47,723 bases of DNA, taken from assembly GCF_004104075.1 (NCBI RefSeq), contig NZ_QOVK01000027.1, positions 1 through 47,723 on the forward strand. Direction: 5' to 3'. Made by a program: the position numbers and the translations under genes. This stretch comes from Leeuwenhoekiella polynyae (GTDB lineage Bacteria > Bacteroidota > Bacteroidia > Flavobacteriales > Flavobacteriaceae). The notes under the pieces are model-generated. The model was given only the letters and a program-made list of their open reading frames with translations, ran no database searches and had not been told where the DNA came from. Positions 1-7,736 of the stretch are shown piece after piece (position 1 is the first letter of the stretch; the number at the start of each line of letters is the position of its first letter).

Positions 1-123
1 GTAAGTAGCGGGTTGTACTTCTTCTATTTCAATAATTTCTTCAACTACATTTTTATTTTCTTTCTCTTTACAAGCTACTAGTGCAGTTAGAGCCAATGCT
101 CCTAAAACAATTCTGGAATTCAT
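1..123 (-). CDS. N-terminus of a lipoprotein (cut by window edge)
   Basis: Only the first 41 codons are in the window, read from an ATG at 123 towards base 1 without a stop. The protein starts with a short hydrophobic stretch (residues 4-17) ending in LVAC, a lipobox with Cys18, followed by a charged Lys/Glu-rich linker typical of surface or periplasmic flavobacterial lipoproteins. It lies 19 bases downstream of the GH105 gene on the same strand, so it is probably the next gene of the same operon and likely part of the same polysaccharide cluster. The functional domain lies outside the window, so no function is assigned. Confidence 0.7.
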   Translation of the reverse strand, partial: MNSRIVLGALALTALVACKEKENKNVVEEIIEIEEVQPATY

Positions 124-142
124 TTTTATTTTTTTGTTGTGG

Positions 143-1360
143 TTAGCGATCTAATTGTAATGCAGCCATTATGAATGGCCCCGTACCTTTAGGATCATTG
201 TCTTGTTTACGTTCGTTGATGTAATATTCACAAGAACCATCACGATAAGGATCACCTCCTAAACCGGCAACCGCGCATACCTGAGTTAAAGTAATTGTGC
301 CGTCCTCATCACGCTTAATGAGTTCTTCTGTAAGCCCATCAAAAGCCTTATTTGCCAAATCTTTATAAGCGCTGTCAAGATAACCTTTATTCGCTCCTTT
401 TGCAAAGGCATATGCAAACATAGAACTCCCGGATGCTTCTAAATAGTTACCGTCTTCATCACCTAATGTAGGAACTTGATACCATAAACCTGTCTTATCT
501 TGATATGGAGTTAAAGCACCTGCAAGGTCATTTAAATACTGAATAAGCGCTGCTCGTTTAGGATGATCTTTAGGAAAATAATCCAATACATCTACCAGCG
601 CCATTGCATACCAGCCTAAAGATCGCGACCAAAAATTGGGCGAAACACCGGTTTCTGAATCAGCCCATTTTTGTTCTTTACTCTCATCCCAACCGTGATA
701 AAGTAAATTGGTTTCGGGATCAATAGCGTGTCTTTGAATAAGCTCAAACTGCTTTGCAACGTCATTTAAATTAGTGGAATCACCAAAAGTCACAGCATAC
801 TCCGCATAAAACGGAGCGCCCATATATAAACCATCTAACCACATCTGATATGGATACCTTTTTTTATGCCAAAAACCACCTTCAGAAGTCCGTGGATGCT
901 CCTGAAGTTGCTTATCTAACAGCTGCATGGCCTTCTTATATTTCTCCTTCTTGGTTTTCTCATAAACCGGAAATAAAATTTTACCGGCGTTAATCATATC
1001 TATATTGTAATCTTCTAAATTATAGGTTGAGATAGAACCGTCTTCACGCACCAATTCGTTTGTATAGTGTTCTGCATAATCAAAATAAGTAGAATCATTG
1101 GTTTTCTCATATAAGTCTAAAAAACTTTTAAGCACCAAACCGTGAACATAATCCCACTTAGCCACATCTCGCCCATCAATTTGATAAGCTTCTGGGTTAT
1201 GCATCATTATAGATTGTGCCATTTGCACAGACCATTTTTCTGAAGCTAGATCAATAGTTGTAGTTTCTTTTACCTCAGTAGTTTTTTTCTCCTTTTTACA
1301 AGCTGAAAATGCTATCAGGAGAGCCAAAAAGAATATTTTAAAAAAACGCGAATTACTCAT
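143..1360 (-). CDS. GH105-family unsaturated uronyl hydrolase lipoprotein
   Basis: A 405-residue protein with a lipoprotein signal (lipobox FSAC, Cys21). The remainder matches the (alpha/alpha)6-barrel unsaturated glucuronyl/rhamnogalacturonyl hydrolases of GH105/GH88. Visible hallmarks are YQMWLDGLYMGAPF, with Asp176 in the place of the catalytic Asp of YteR-like enzymes, FWSRSLGWYAMA in the middle, and the C-terminal GSCEYYINERKQDNDPKGTG block that closes GH105 proteins. The family removes the 4,5-unsaturated uronic acid that polysaccharide lyases leave at the non-reducing end, usually from a rhamnose. Here it would act in the periplasm or at the cell surface. It is divergent from the sulfatase/DUF4861/rhamnose mutarotase genes, which supports a rhamnose-uronate substrate such as ulvan or rhamnogalacturonan. 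Family assignment is firm; substrate is inferred. Confidence 0.9.
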   Translation of the reverse strand: MSNSRFFKIFFLALLIAFSACKKEKKTTEVKETTTIDLASEKWSVQMAQSIMMHNPEAYQIDGRDVAKWDYVHGLVLKSFLDLYEKTNDSTYFDYAEHYTNELVREDGSISTYNLEDYNIDMINAGKILFPVYEKTKKEKYKKAMQLLDKQLQEHPRTSEGGFWHKKRYPYQMWLDGLYMGAPFYAEYAVTFGDSTNLNDVAKQFELIQRHAIDPETNLLYHGWDESKEQKWADSETGVSPNFWSRSLGWYAMALVDVLDYFPKDHPKRAALIQYLNDLAGALTPYQDKTGLWYQVPTLGDEDGNYLEASGSSMFAYAFAKGANKGYLDSAYKDLANKAFDGLTEELIKRDEDGTITLTQVCAVAGLGGDPYRDGSCEYYINERKQDNDPKGTGPFIMAALQLDR

Positions 1361-1416
1361 TGTGAACTAGAATTGGTTTTAACGAAAACGATTTTTATAA
1401 TTGAAAATAAAAATAC

Positions 1417-1424
1417 AATCGATT
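1417..1424. promoter_or_regulatory. AATCGATT palindrome, possible LacI-type operator
   Basis: A perfect CG-centred octamer about 57 bases upstream of the GH105 start codon, within TGTAATCGATTGTA when read on the minus strand. CG-centred palindromes are typical of LacI-family operators, but a single 8-bp palindrome in AT-rich DNA could be chance. Confidence 0.2.
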
Positions 1425-1695
1425 ACACAAACTTAGTGTTCCGTTTCATATAATCAAAATAAAATCTAAAAGAAATATCTAATTAGAAATTTTTAACAGA
1501 AAAGAGAAACAGTAACACAGGCAAGTACAGGACGCTAGTATACAATTCATCTTATAACTTTAAATCTTAATTAAAAACTATTGACCAACTCAATAAATTT
1601 TACAACTGGTATTAACCTTCTGTAAGTGAAGATGAAAATTAATTTATAAATGAATATTTGTGTGTTTAGATTCAATTCTAATTTTGAGACGATAG

Positions 1696-1718
1696 TGCTA
1701 CGGTTGTTTGCCGTAGCA
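1696..1718 (+). terminator. Orphan rho-independent terminator-like hairpin
   Basis: TGCTACGG and CCGTAGCA form a perfect 8-bp stem around a 7-base loop, followed on the plus strand by TTGTTGTTTT. The minus strand side has no T run. No plus-strand gene lies upstream, so the hairpin either ends an unannotated small transcript or is a relic. Confidence 0.5.
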
Positions 1719-1763
1719 TTGTTGTTTTAAATCTATACTTTCTGCTTATAAGTCAAATCTAGG

Positions 1764-2079
1764 CAGGTTAGAACCGGATATTTGTTCAGGTTGTCCTATT
1801 AACTTTAATAAGAAATGATCTTCTAAGTTTTAGGACGGGTCAAACGTCCAATCAACGCTATAGCTCAAGCGTAGTTACTCCGTATCAAAAGCGTAGATAA
1901 AGCGTGTTATAACCTTACATAGAATAGCTTTTTAACTATCAAATCGGTCAGTACAAATCGGCTCTAGATTAAAACGAGGATCAGAGCTTCATTAATAAGG
2001 GTTCGTTTAATCAGGTTAGAACAGGACACTTTATACAGGCTGTACGTTTAACTTTGATAGGAACCACGGTATTTCTTCT
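1764..2079. repeat. Imperfect direct repeat pair (about 60 bp each)
   Basis: Copy A begins at 1764 and copy B at 2012, both with CAGGTTAGAAC. They stay alignable through ...TTTAACTTT.ATA.GAA... and end at TTCTTCT or TCTTCT. Identity by eye is roughly 70 percent. Copy B ends about 30 bases before the sulfatase start codon, so the repeat may be a duplicated leader or promoter segment. Confidence 0.4.
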
Positions 2080-2108
2080 GGAATATAAACCTTTATCAAA
2101 CTAAGAAA

Positions 2109-3494
2109 ATGATTAAAACCTCTTATTCCTTTAACTATTTTCTTTCTGTAATTGTAGTGCTCCTTCTGATGTCAGCTTGCAAAAAAGAGCAACAAAAAGA
2201 AGTAGATTCAGAAGTAACAAAACCCAATTTTCTAGTCATCATTGCTGATGATGCCGGTTGGAATGATTTCAGTTTTCATGGATCAGAGATTAAAACTCCC
2301 GTATTAGATAGCTTAGCCAAACAAGGTTTGATTCTAGATCGGTTTTACACTTACCCCACCTGCTCTCCTGCACGAGCAAGTTTTTTGACAGGAAGACCGG
2401 CGAGTCGCATGGGCATTGTCGCTCCTATTAGTGGAAAAAGCAAACTTAAATTACCTGATAGCATTAAAACATTCCCTCAAGCACTTAATGACCTAAATTA
2501 CAAAACCGCGTTGATGGGTAAATGGCACCTGGGTTTGCAGCCTGAGAACGGACCCGAGGTTTATGGTTTTAATTATTCGTACGGATTTTTGCACGGTCAG
2601 CTTGATCAATATGCGCACACCTATAAAAATGGCGACAGCACGTGGTACAAAAATGGAAAATTCATTTCCGAAGAAGGTCACGTAACCGATTTACTCACAA
2701 ATGGAGCTATAGAATATATCAAGGAGCAGGATTCAACGGATTCTTTTTATTTACAAATTGCTTATAGTGCACCTCATATTCCGTTACAAGAACCTGATTT
2801 TTGGCTGGAGCAGTACAGCCCAATAAAAGACAGCTCTAGGCAAGCTTATGCAGCTGCAATGGCCCATATGGATTACGGTATTGGTGAAATCTTTAAAACT
2901 TTAAAAAATCAAAAGTTAGACAAAAACACCGTTGTTCTTTTCTTTAGTGATAATGGCGCGCAGGAAAAATGGGTACCTACAACACAATATGATGGTAAAT
3001 ATGGACCCAACTATAATTTAGGAAGTAATCTACCTCTAAGAGATTTTAAGACTTCTAATTATGAAGGCGCTATACGGGTTCCGGCAATTATATCTTGGCC
3101 TCAATATTTAGAAGCAGGAACTTCAAAAAACTACTTGAGTGTTATAGATTTTATGCCTACTTTCTTGAAATGGGCAAATACTGAAAATATTCCGAATTCT
3201 GTAGAAGGTCAAAATGTTTCCGATTTACTTTCTTCAGAAAATAAAAATCGCAACTCCCCTATTTACATTAGGGGACATTTGCAAGAATCGGTTATTGTAA
3301 AGCCCTTTAAACTGATTCGTACCAGACACCTCAATAGTAAAACAGAATTCGAGCTCTATAACATTGAAGAAGATCCTTCCGAAGAGAAAAATTTGACTGA
3401 GAAAAATCAAGAAGAAATCGCCAAACTTTTAGTCCTTCTAAAAAAAGAATTTGCAAAAGACATAGATAAAGTTAATGTAGGTCTAAAAGATTAA
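2109..3494 (+). CDS. S1-family sulfatase lipoprotein (formylglycine-dependent)
   Basis: 461 residues with a lipoprotein signal (lipobox MSAC, Cys24). The alkaline-phosphatase-like sulfatase fold is clear: the metal-binding IIADDAGWND segment (Asp47, Asp48), the formylglycine signature CSPARASFLTGR with Cys85 as the residue that would be oxidised, the GKWHLG block, and the second metal site FFSDNGA. It would remove sulfate esters from a carbohydrate in the periplasm or at the surface, and needs an anaerobic or FGE-type maturase located elsewhere. The gene heads a plus-strand set with the DUF4861 protein and rhamnose mutarotase. With the divergent GH105 this suggests a sulfated rhamnose-containing polysaccharide. 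The regiospecificity and S1 subfamily cannot be read from the sequence by eye. Confidence 0.92.
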   Translation: MIKTSYSFNYFLSVIVVLLLMSACKKEQQKEVDSEVTKPNFLVIIADDAGWNDFSFHGSEIKTPVLDSLAKQGLILDRFYTYPTCSPARASFLTGRPASRMGIVAPISGKSKLKLPDSIKTFPQALNDLNYKTALMGKWHLGLQPENGPEVYGFNYSYGFLHGQLDQYAHTYKNGDSTWYKNGKFISEEGHVTDLLTNGAIEYIKEQDSTDSFYLQIAYSAPHIPLQEPDFWLEQYSPIKDSSRQAYAAAMAHMDYGIGEIFKTLKNQKLDKNTVVLFFSDNGAQEKWVPTTQYDGKYGPNYNLGSNLPLRDFKTSNYEGAIRVPAIISWPQYLEAGTSKNYLSVIDFMPTFLKWANTENIPNSVEGQNVSDLLSSENKNRNSPIYIRGHLQESVIVKPFKLIRTRHLNSKTEFELYNIEEDPSEEKNLTEKNQEEIAKLLVLLKKEFAKDIDKVNVGLKD

Positions 3495-3553
3495 ATGTTA
3501 GCATTACATTTAATAACTTTATATTCCTTTTGAAAGAATTTTAAACCTTTTCA

Positions 3554-4861
3554 ATGAAAAAACTAATTCATCCTCTTGTAATACTGCTTGCGCTTGCTTT
3601 AGTGAGTTGTAATACCTCTAAAGAAGAACGCATCACTTTTATCACGCTATCAAATTCTAGTGATTTTGATCTCATACAAAAAGCTGTTGGCATTGAGCTT
3701 AATAAACTTCCTGAAAAAGATAATACAGCTAAATATCCGTTAGTGTTAATTGATGGAGATACCATAGCTTCACAATTAAGCTACACCAACAATGACGGCA
3801 AAAAGAATCAATTATTCTTTATAATAGATATTCCTGCAAAAGCTTCTAAGCAGGTTAAGTTTAAGTGGATTGATAAAGCGCCTCAATATGCAGTAAAAAC
3901 TAACATCCGTTTTGGAAAAAGAGAAACTAAAGACGAACCGGTAAAGCCAGCAACTTCAGAAACACTTAGCGCGACAGATATGCCTAAAGCTCTCGGATTT
4001 CAGAAATATCAAACCGATGGACCCACATGGGAGAACGATAAGGTTGGTTTTAGGCACTATCTCGATGGTAGAAATGCAATAGATGTTTATGGTAAGAAAA
4101 CAGCTGCAATATCTCCAGATGATGTGGGTCTTGATTCGGTTAATGCGGTAGTAGACAATTATCACACTATGGAGGCTTGGGGTCGCGATGTCTTCCCTGT
4201 TGGAAATTCTGTAGGTTTAGCTGGTTTTGGAATTTTAGCTGACGGAAAAATTCAGCGTCTGGGAATTTTAGTCACAGATAGTTTAAGCAATATTGAAAAG
4301 ACAACTTTTAAAATTCTGGAAAAAGGTCCAGTAAGATCTTCGATGGAATACATCTATACAAATTGGAATACTGAAGAAAATACCTATCAGGCAAAAGAAA
4401 CCACTACAATTTGGCCGGGAATGTATGCTTTTCAAAACAAAGTTGCAGTTAGCGGTTTAACCCAAAAAGACACATTGGCTATAGGCCTATCTAATATTAA
4501 TAATCTAAATGGTGTTGAAGAATTAAAGACCGAAAAGTGGACAGCATTGATTCAGCATGACTCCTTAACCTATGATAGGACTTGGGTTATGGGTACTGCG
4601 CTAATTTTACCTTCAGACAAGTACATTAGTTATAGTGAAGCTCCAAAGACTGGTCAATTTACGCAGTCTTATCTCGCTAAAGTAAACGTCAAAAATGACG
4701 AAAGTATAACCTATTATGGAGTTTCAGGATGGGAGTTAAGTCAAGAAAAACGTTTTAAAGATGCTGCTTTTTTTAAACAATATGTTATTGATCTCGCTAA
4801 TACTCTTTATACAGAATTAGATATCAGTATAAATACCGAAAATCAAAAGATTTCAGAATAA
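3554..4861 (+). CDS. DUF4861 domain lipoprotein
   Basis: A 435-residue exported protein: lipobox LVSC with Cys19, then a domain that resembles DUF4861 through its length and segments such as GFQKYQTDGPTWENDKVGFR, DGRNAIDVYGKK, and MEAWGRDVFPVGNSVGLAGF. DUF4861 proteins are common in Bacteroidota loci for pectin and related uronic-acid polysaccharides, but their reaction is not something I can state with confidence. The gene lies 59 bases after the sulfatase and 4 bases before the rhamnose mutarotase, so the three are probably cotranscribed. The aromatic- and acid-rich core would suit a carbohydrate-active enzyme, which is an inference. Confidence 0.8.
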   Translation: MKKLIHPLVILLALALVSCNTSKEERITFITLSNSSDFDLIQKAVGIELNKLPEKDNTAKYPLVLIDGDTIASQLSYTNNDGKKNQLFFIIDIPAKASKQVKFKWIDKAPQYAVKTNIRFGKRETKDEPVKPATSETLSATDMPKALGFQKYQTDGPTWENDKVGFRHYLDGRNAIDVYGKKTAAISPDDVGLDSVNAVVDNYHTMEAWGRDVFPVGNSVGLAGFGILADGKIQRLGILVTDSLSNIEKTTFKILEKGPVRSSMEYIYTNWNTEENTYQAKETTTIWPGMYAFQNKVAVSGLTQKDTLAIGLSNINNLNGVEELKTEKWTALIQHDSLTYDRTWVMGTALILPSDKYISYSEAPKTGQFTQSYLAKVNVKNDESITYYGVSGWELSQEKRFKDAAFFKQYVIDLANTLYTELDISINTENQKISE

Positions 4862-4865
4862 AATT

Positions 4866-5183
4866 ATGCAAACACAGGCCTTTACAATGAAACTCAAACC
4901 GGGTTTTGAAGAAGAATATAAGAAACGTCACGACGAGATCTGGCCAGAACTTCAGTCGCTTTTAAATGAGTCTAGAATAGAACAGTATCATATTTTTTTA
5001 GATGAAAAAACAGGAACTTTATTTGCTTTTCAAACCTTAAAAGAAGATCATACTACCGAGACAATACCGCAGAATCCAATAGTAAAAAAATGGTGGGCTT
5101 TTATGGCCGACATTATGGAAACCAACCCAGACTATTCTCCTATTGAAACACCTTTAAAAGAAGTTTTTAAACTTCAGAAGTAG
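4866..5183 (+). CDS. rhaM: L-rhamnose mutarotase
   Basis: 105 residues, the usual length of RhaM/RhaU. The N-terminal motif KPGFEEEYKKRHDEIWPEL is typical, with His22 at the same position as the catalytic histidine of the E. coli enzyme, and a WWAFMADIME segment follows near the C-terminus. The enzyme interconverts the anomers of L-rhamnose in the cytoplasm so that rhamnose isomerase receives its preferred form. It starts 4 bases after the DUF4861 gene, evidence of a shared transcript and of rhamnose release by this cluster. Other steps of rhamnose catabolism (RhaA/B/D or an oxidative path) are not in the window. A hairpin terminator follows. Confidence 0.92.
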   Translation: MQTQAFTMKLKPGFEEEYKKRHDEIWPELQSLLNESRIEQYHIFLDEKTGTLFAFQTLKEDHTTETIPQNPIVKKWWAFMADIMETNPDYSPIETPLKEVFKLQK

Positions 5184-5238
5184 TTCTTAAATAAACTACC
5201 TAGGGGTATTAAACCTATTGACGCTGCCAATAAAAAAC

Positions 5239-5262
5239 AAGGCTGATCTATCGACCAGCCTT
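5239..5262. terminator. Bidirectional rho-independent terminator
   Basis: AAGGCTG and CAGCCTT form a 7-bp stem with a 10-base loop. It is followed by ATTTTTTTT on the plus strand and, read on the minus strand, by TTGTTTTTTA. It lies between the convergent rhaM and 5270-5803 genes and can serve both. Confidence 0.8.
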
Positions 5263-5269
5263 ATTTTTT

Positions 5270-5803
5270 TTATTTCTTTTTACCCTCTCCCTTAAAGTTT
5301 TGAGAACTGTTTTTAAACAACACATTAAATGTTGTCAGGCTACCGTAGATACGGGTAATATATTGTTGCAAGTCTATTTTCTCCTGATCATCCAGATTTT
5401 TGCTAGCGTTGATCTTTTGCTCCATAACGCGAATGCGATCACGCACCATTACAATTTTATGGAAAAAGGTATCTATAGGAATTTCTTTATTAGAAAGGTT
5501 GGGGTCTGCCGGGTTTAAGGTGATGCTTCCACCCTTCCATTTATCTGCGATTGGAACTACTTCAGATATATCAGAATAGTGCTTTAGAAGCCCTCTGAGT
5601 GTTTTTTCAACCTCATAAAAGCTGATTGTATCAACCTCATCCTCTACTGCCTCAATTACTTCAAAATCTGTATCCAAATCTAAAGTTTCTAAGCCGGTTT
5701 CTATAAAGGTTATCCAATAATGTTTTGAAGTAACATTAGTTATTACGCCAGCTCCTAATTCATCGTGTTTTATACGCGAGCCGATGCCCAAAAGTGTTCC
5801 CAT
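5270..5803 (-). CDS. Conserved hypothetical protein, 177 aa
   Basis: I do not recognise a named family. There is no signal peptide or membrane segment, so it is probably cytoplasmic. The N-terminal 55 residues (GSRIKHDELGAGVITNVTSKHY.ITF) look like a small beta-barrel of the kind seen in KOW/CarD-like or PcrA/UvrD C-terminal domains. The rest is mainly helical with charged stretches (RDRIRVMEQKINASKNLDDQEKIDLQQYI) and ends in a lysine-rich tail. It is the last gene of the minus-strand group before the bidirectional terminator. The resemblance to a nucleic-acid or polymerase-associated barrel is tentative. Confidence 0.7.
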   Translation of the reverse strand: MGTLLGIGSRIKHDELGAGVITNVTSKHYWITFIETGLETLDLDTDFEVIEAVEDEVDTISFYEVEKTLRGLLKHYSDISEVVPIADKWKGGSITLNPADPNLSNKEIPIDTFFHKIVMVRDRIRVMEQKINASKNLDDQEKIDLQQYITRIYGSLTTFNVLFKNSSQNFKGEGKKK

Positions 5804-5886
5804 TAATTTTCAGTTTAAATTTACTACAAGATAGAAAGCTACCTTATTTTAGTAAAATTAAATCAAAATAAAAATTGTAGAAAAAA

Positions 5887-6627
5887 CTATAATTTCTTAT
5901 CAATCATCTCATATTGATAATACTCTTCCTTAACACTTTCAAAATTGAGTCCGTAGTTAACAAGCATCGCTAAAGACACTAAGAAGAAAAATCGGTCGAA
6001 AAAATAGAACAATTCAAAATTGAAATAATACGCAAACAAGGCTGCAATATCGGAGAATATAAAACCGAATGCAAAGAAGGTGTAGAGTAACGAGCGGTTG
6101 CTATTGTATTTGTTATTATAAGCAATAGCCTGAACACCTAAAACCATCATTGCCGCACCATATCCGTAAAGCAAAAGAGGCTCTAAATTATCATGAAAAG
6201 TATGCATCACCATACTCATATTCATTATAATATAAAGCGTGTATGTATTTGCTGCAACCAATAATAAAGTTACAACGATAACAGAGGGTTTGATATTTAT
6301 TTCTGAAATCTTAGGCATACGCTCAAGAACTATTGTAGTATAACACAATATTCCTATAATAAGATAAAGCTTGTATCCCCAAGGCTCCTCATAAAATTGA
6401 AAAAATACATCGCGGACAGTAAAAAATAGCAAAACTGAAAGCGTCCAGAAATTAATAACTTTCTTTTTTACTAAAAAATAAACTAGAAAAAGTAAGATGG
6501 TAATAAAACGTGCAAATCTGCTAGACTCTAAATCCATAAAAGCAACAATAGACAGGTTGACTATTGCAGCCAATACAATTAATGTGATAAAAATTAATTT
6601 ATCATTATTGAAAAATTTAGAGCTCAT
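5887..6627 (-). CDS. Multi-pass membrane protein, 246 aa
   Basis: About seven to eight hydrophobic segments are spread along the whole protein (for example residues 12-30, 38-53, 60-72, 86-99, 113-133, 147-163, 176-200, 206-225), with short charged loops, so it is an integral inner-membrane protein. Size and topology are similar to the YhhN/TMEM86 lysoplasmalogenase-like family, but I see no motif that settles this. It lies between the DUF3078 gene and the 177-aa hypothetical on the same strand, probably as a separate small transcription unit. Function unknown. Confidence 0.7.
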   Translation of the reverse strand: MSSKFFNNDKLIFITLIVLAAIVNLSIVAFMDLESSRFARFITILLFLVYFLVKKKVINFWTLSVLLFFTVRDVFFQFYEEPWGYKLYLIIGILCYTTIVLERMPKISEINIKPSVIVVTLLLVAANTYTLYIIMNMSMVMHTFHDNLEPLLLYGYGAAMMVLGVQAIAYNNKYNSNRSLLYTFFAFGFIFSDIAALFAYYFNFELFYFFDRFFFLVSLAMLVNYGLNFESVKEEYYQYEMIDKKL

Positions 6628-6713
6628 AATTTTATACTCACCTTATATGTTTAGGAATTATTATTTATTTACGCAAAAATTGCAAACTCAGTTTTTTGTT
6701 GTTGCGTTTTTTT

Positions 6714-7736
6714 TTAAAAATCAACAACAACACCTATACCCAGCTGCTGTTTCCACTGTGTTCTTGCTCCCATTGTCACCTCTTCTCCATTTACATTTGT
6801 CTCCGTAATTTTAACATCATTATCATACTTAAGATGAGATCCTACTTTGGCAAGAACAAAACTGTTTACTTTAAAATTTAAGTTCATCTCCCAATCAATA
6901 TCAATATTGCCAAAACTATTTAGATAATCTGTGTAAAGATTTACCAAATTAGTCAGGTTAATATTTTCCATAACCTTCGCATTCAATGAACTCTGCAAAA
7001 GTATCCCCAATTCGCTATTTACATTTGATCCCTGACGAATAATATTACCATCATCATCGTAAATAGCCGGGTCTACACCAAAAGCACCATTATTTGCCAG
7101 TTCTTGATCGAGTACAAAAGTTGATTTGTAAGTTAAAGGTGAGGCATAAATTGATAAATTATCTAGCTTTTGACCGTATTCTCCTCCTACACCTAAGAAT
7201 ACATAACCGGGAGCCATAAATTGAGAAATAGGAGTACTTGTATCTGGATATTTATACCCATTAGTAAACTGTGATGCAAATCTAAACTTGGCTGAATAAT
7301 ACCAGTTTGAAATCGTATCACGACGATATCCAAAGTCTGAAGTTACCTCTAGCATATCATCTGTTTTGCGTAACTCTTGTCCTTCTTGACTATTTACACC
7401 ATAACGTGTTGTAAGTTTATTACGCCACTTTCTTTGATTATCAGAATAATTTCTTTCAAGAACCAACTCTGCCAAACCTGATATAGAATTACTTCCTCCG
7501 GCATTCCAGTTTACAAATGCTACTTCGCTTAGATCAAGACCTACTCGATTAACTTCTTTCCAATTAGTCTTGGGTTTAGGAGCTAGCTGTTCTGTTAAAC
7601 GCTTTACCAAATTCTTTTTAATAGGCAGCGGAAAAGCAACATGTTGTGCTCGAACTTGCACTCCAAATAAAAGCAGTAAACTAAATAGGCTGAAGAAGAA
7701 TATTTTTTTCAAACTATGGTTTTTTAGGTTAGTCAT
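6714..7736 (-). CDS. DUF3078 outer-membrane-type protein
   Basis: 340 residues with a cleavable signal (GVQVRA|QHV). The mature part is rich in alternating aromatic beta-strand segments ending in aromatic residues (LSEVAFVNWNAGGSNSISGL, RRDTISNWYYSAKFRFASQF, FLGVGGEYGQKL), the pattern of the DUF3078 family, which is widespread in Bacteroidota and predicted to be a beta-barrel. Its ATG overlaps the purM stop codon by one base (TAATG), so translation of the two is probably coupled. The role is not known. The coupling to purM is likely operon economy rather than function. Confidence 0.85.
   Translation of the reverse strand: MTNLKNHSLKKIFFFSLFSLLLLFGVQVRAQHVAFPLPIKKNLVKRLTEQLAPKPKTNWKEVNRVGLDLSEVAFVNWNAGGSNSISGLAELVLERNYSDNQRKWRNKLTTRYGVNSQEGQELRKTDDMLEVTSDFGYRRDTISNWYYSAKFRFASQFTNGYKYPDTSTPISQFMAPGYVFLGVGGEYGQKLDNLSIYASPLTYKSTFVLDQELANNGAFGVDPAIYDDDGNIIRQGSNVNSELGILLQSSLNAKVMENINLTNLVNLYTDYLNSFGNIDIDWEMNLNFKVNSFVLAKVGSHLKYDNDVKITETNVNGEEVTMGARTQWKQQLGIGVVVDF

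Larger units (their letters stand above)
1361..2108. other. 748-bp intergenic region between divergent GH105 and sulfatase genes
   Basis: No convincing gene on either strand. Visible structure: an AT-rich part next to the GH105 start with an AATCGATT palindrome at 1417-1424, of the CG-centred type often bound by LacI regulators (suggestive only); a perfect 8-bp stem hairpin with T-rich tail at 1696-1718; two diverged copies of a roughly 60-bp sequence beginning CAGGTTAGAAC at about 1764 and 2012; a GGACG/CGTCC hairpin at 1833-1849; and three AAGCGT motifs at 1867, 1889 and 1900, spaced 22 and 11 bases. The region looks like a long divergent control region or the scar of a lost gene. Confidence 0.6.

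Noticed and set aside
5887-6627. Calling the membrane protein a lysoplasmalogenase (YhhN)
   Set aside because: Topology and size fit, but no diagnostic motif was recognised, so it is left as an unknown membrane protein.
6497-6881. Small plus-strand frames around 6.5-6.9 kb
   Set aside because: They are low-complexity translations antisense to the membrane protein and DUF3078 genes, without family resemblance.
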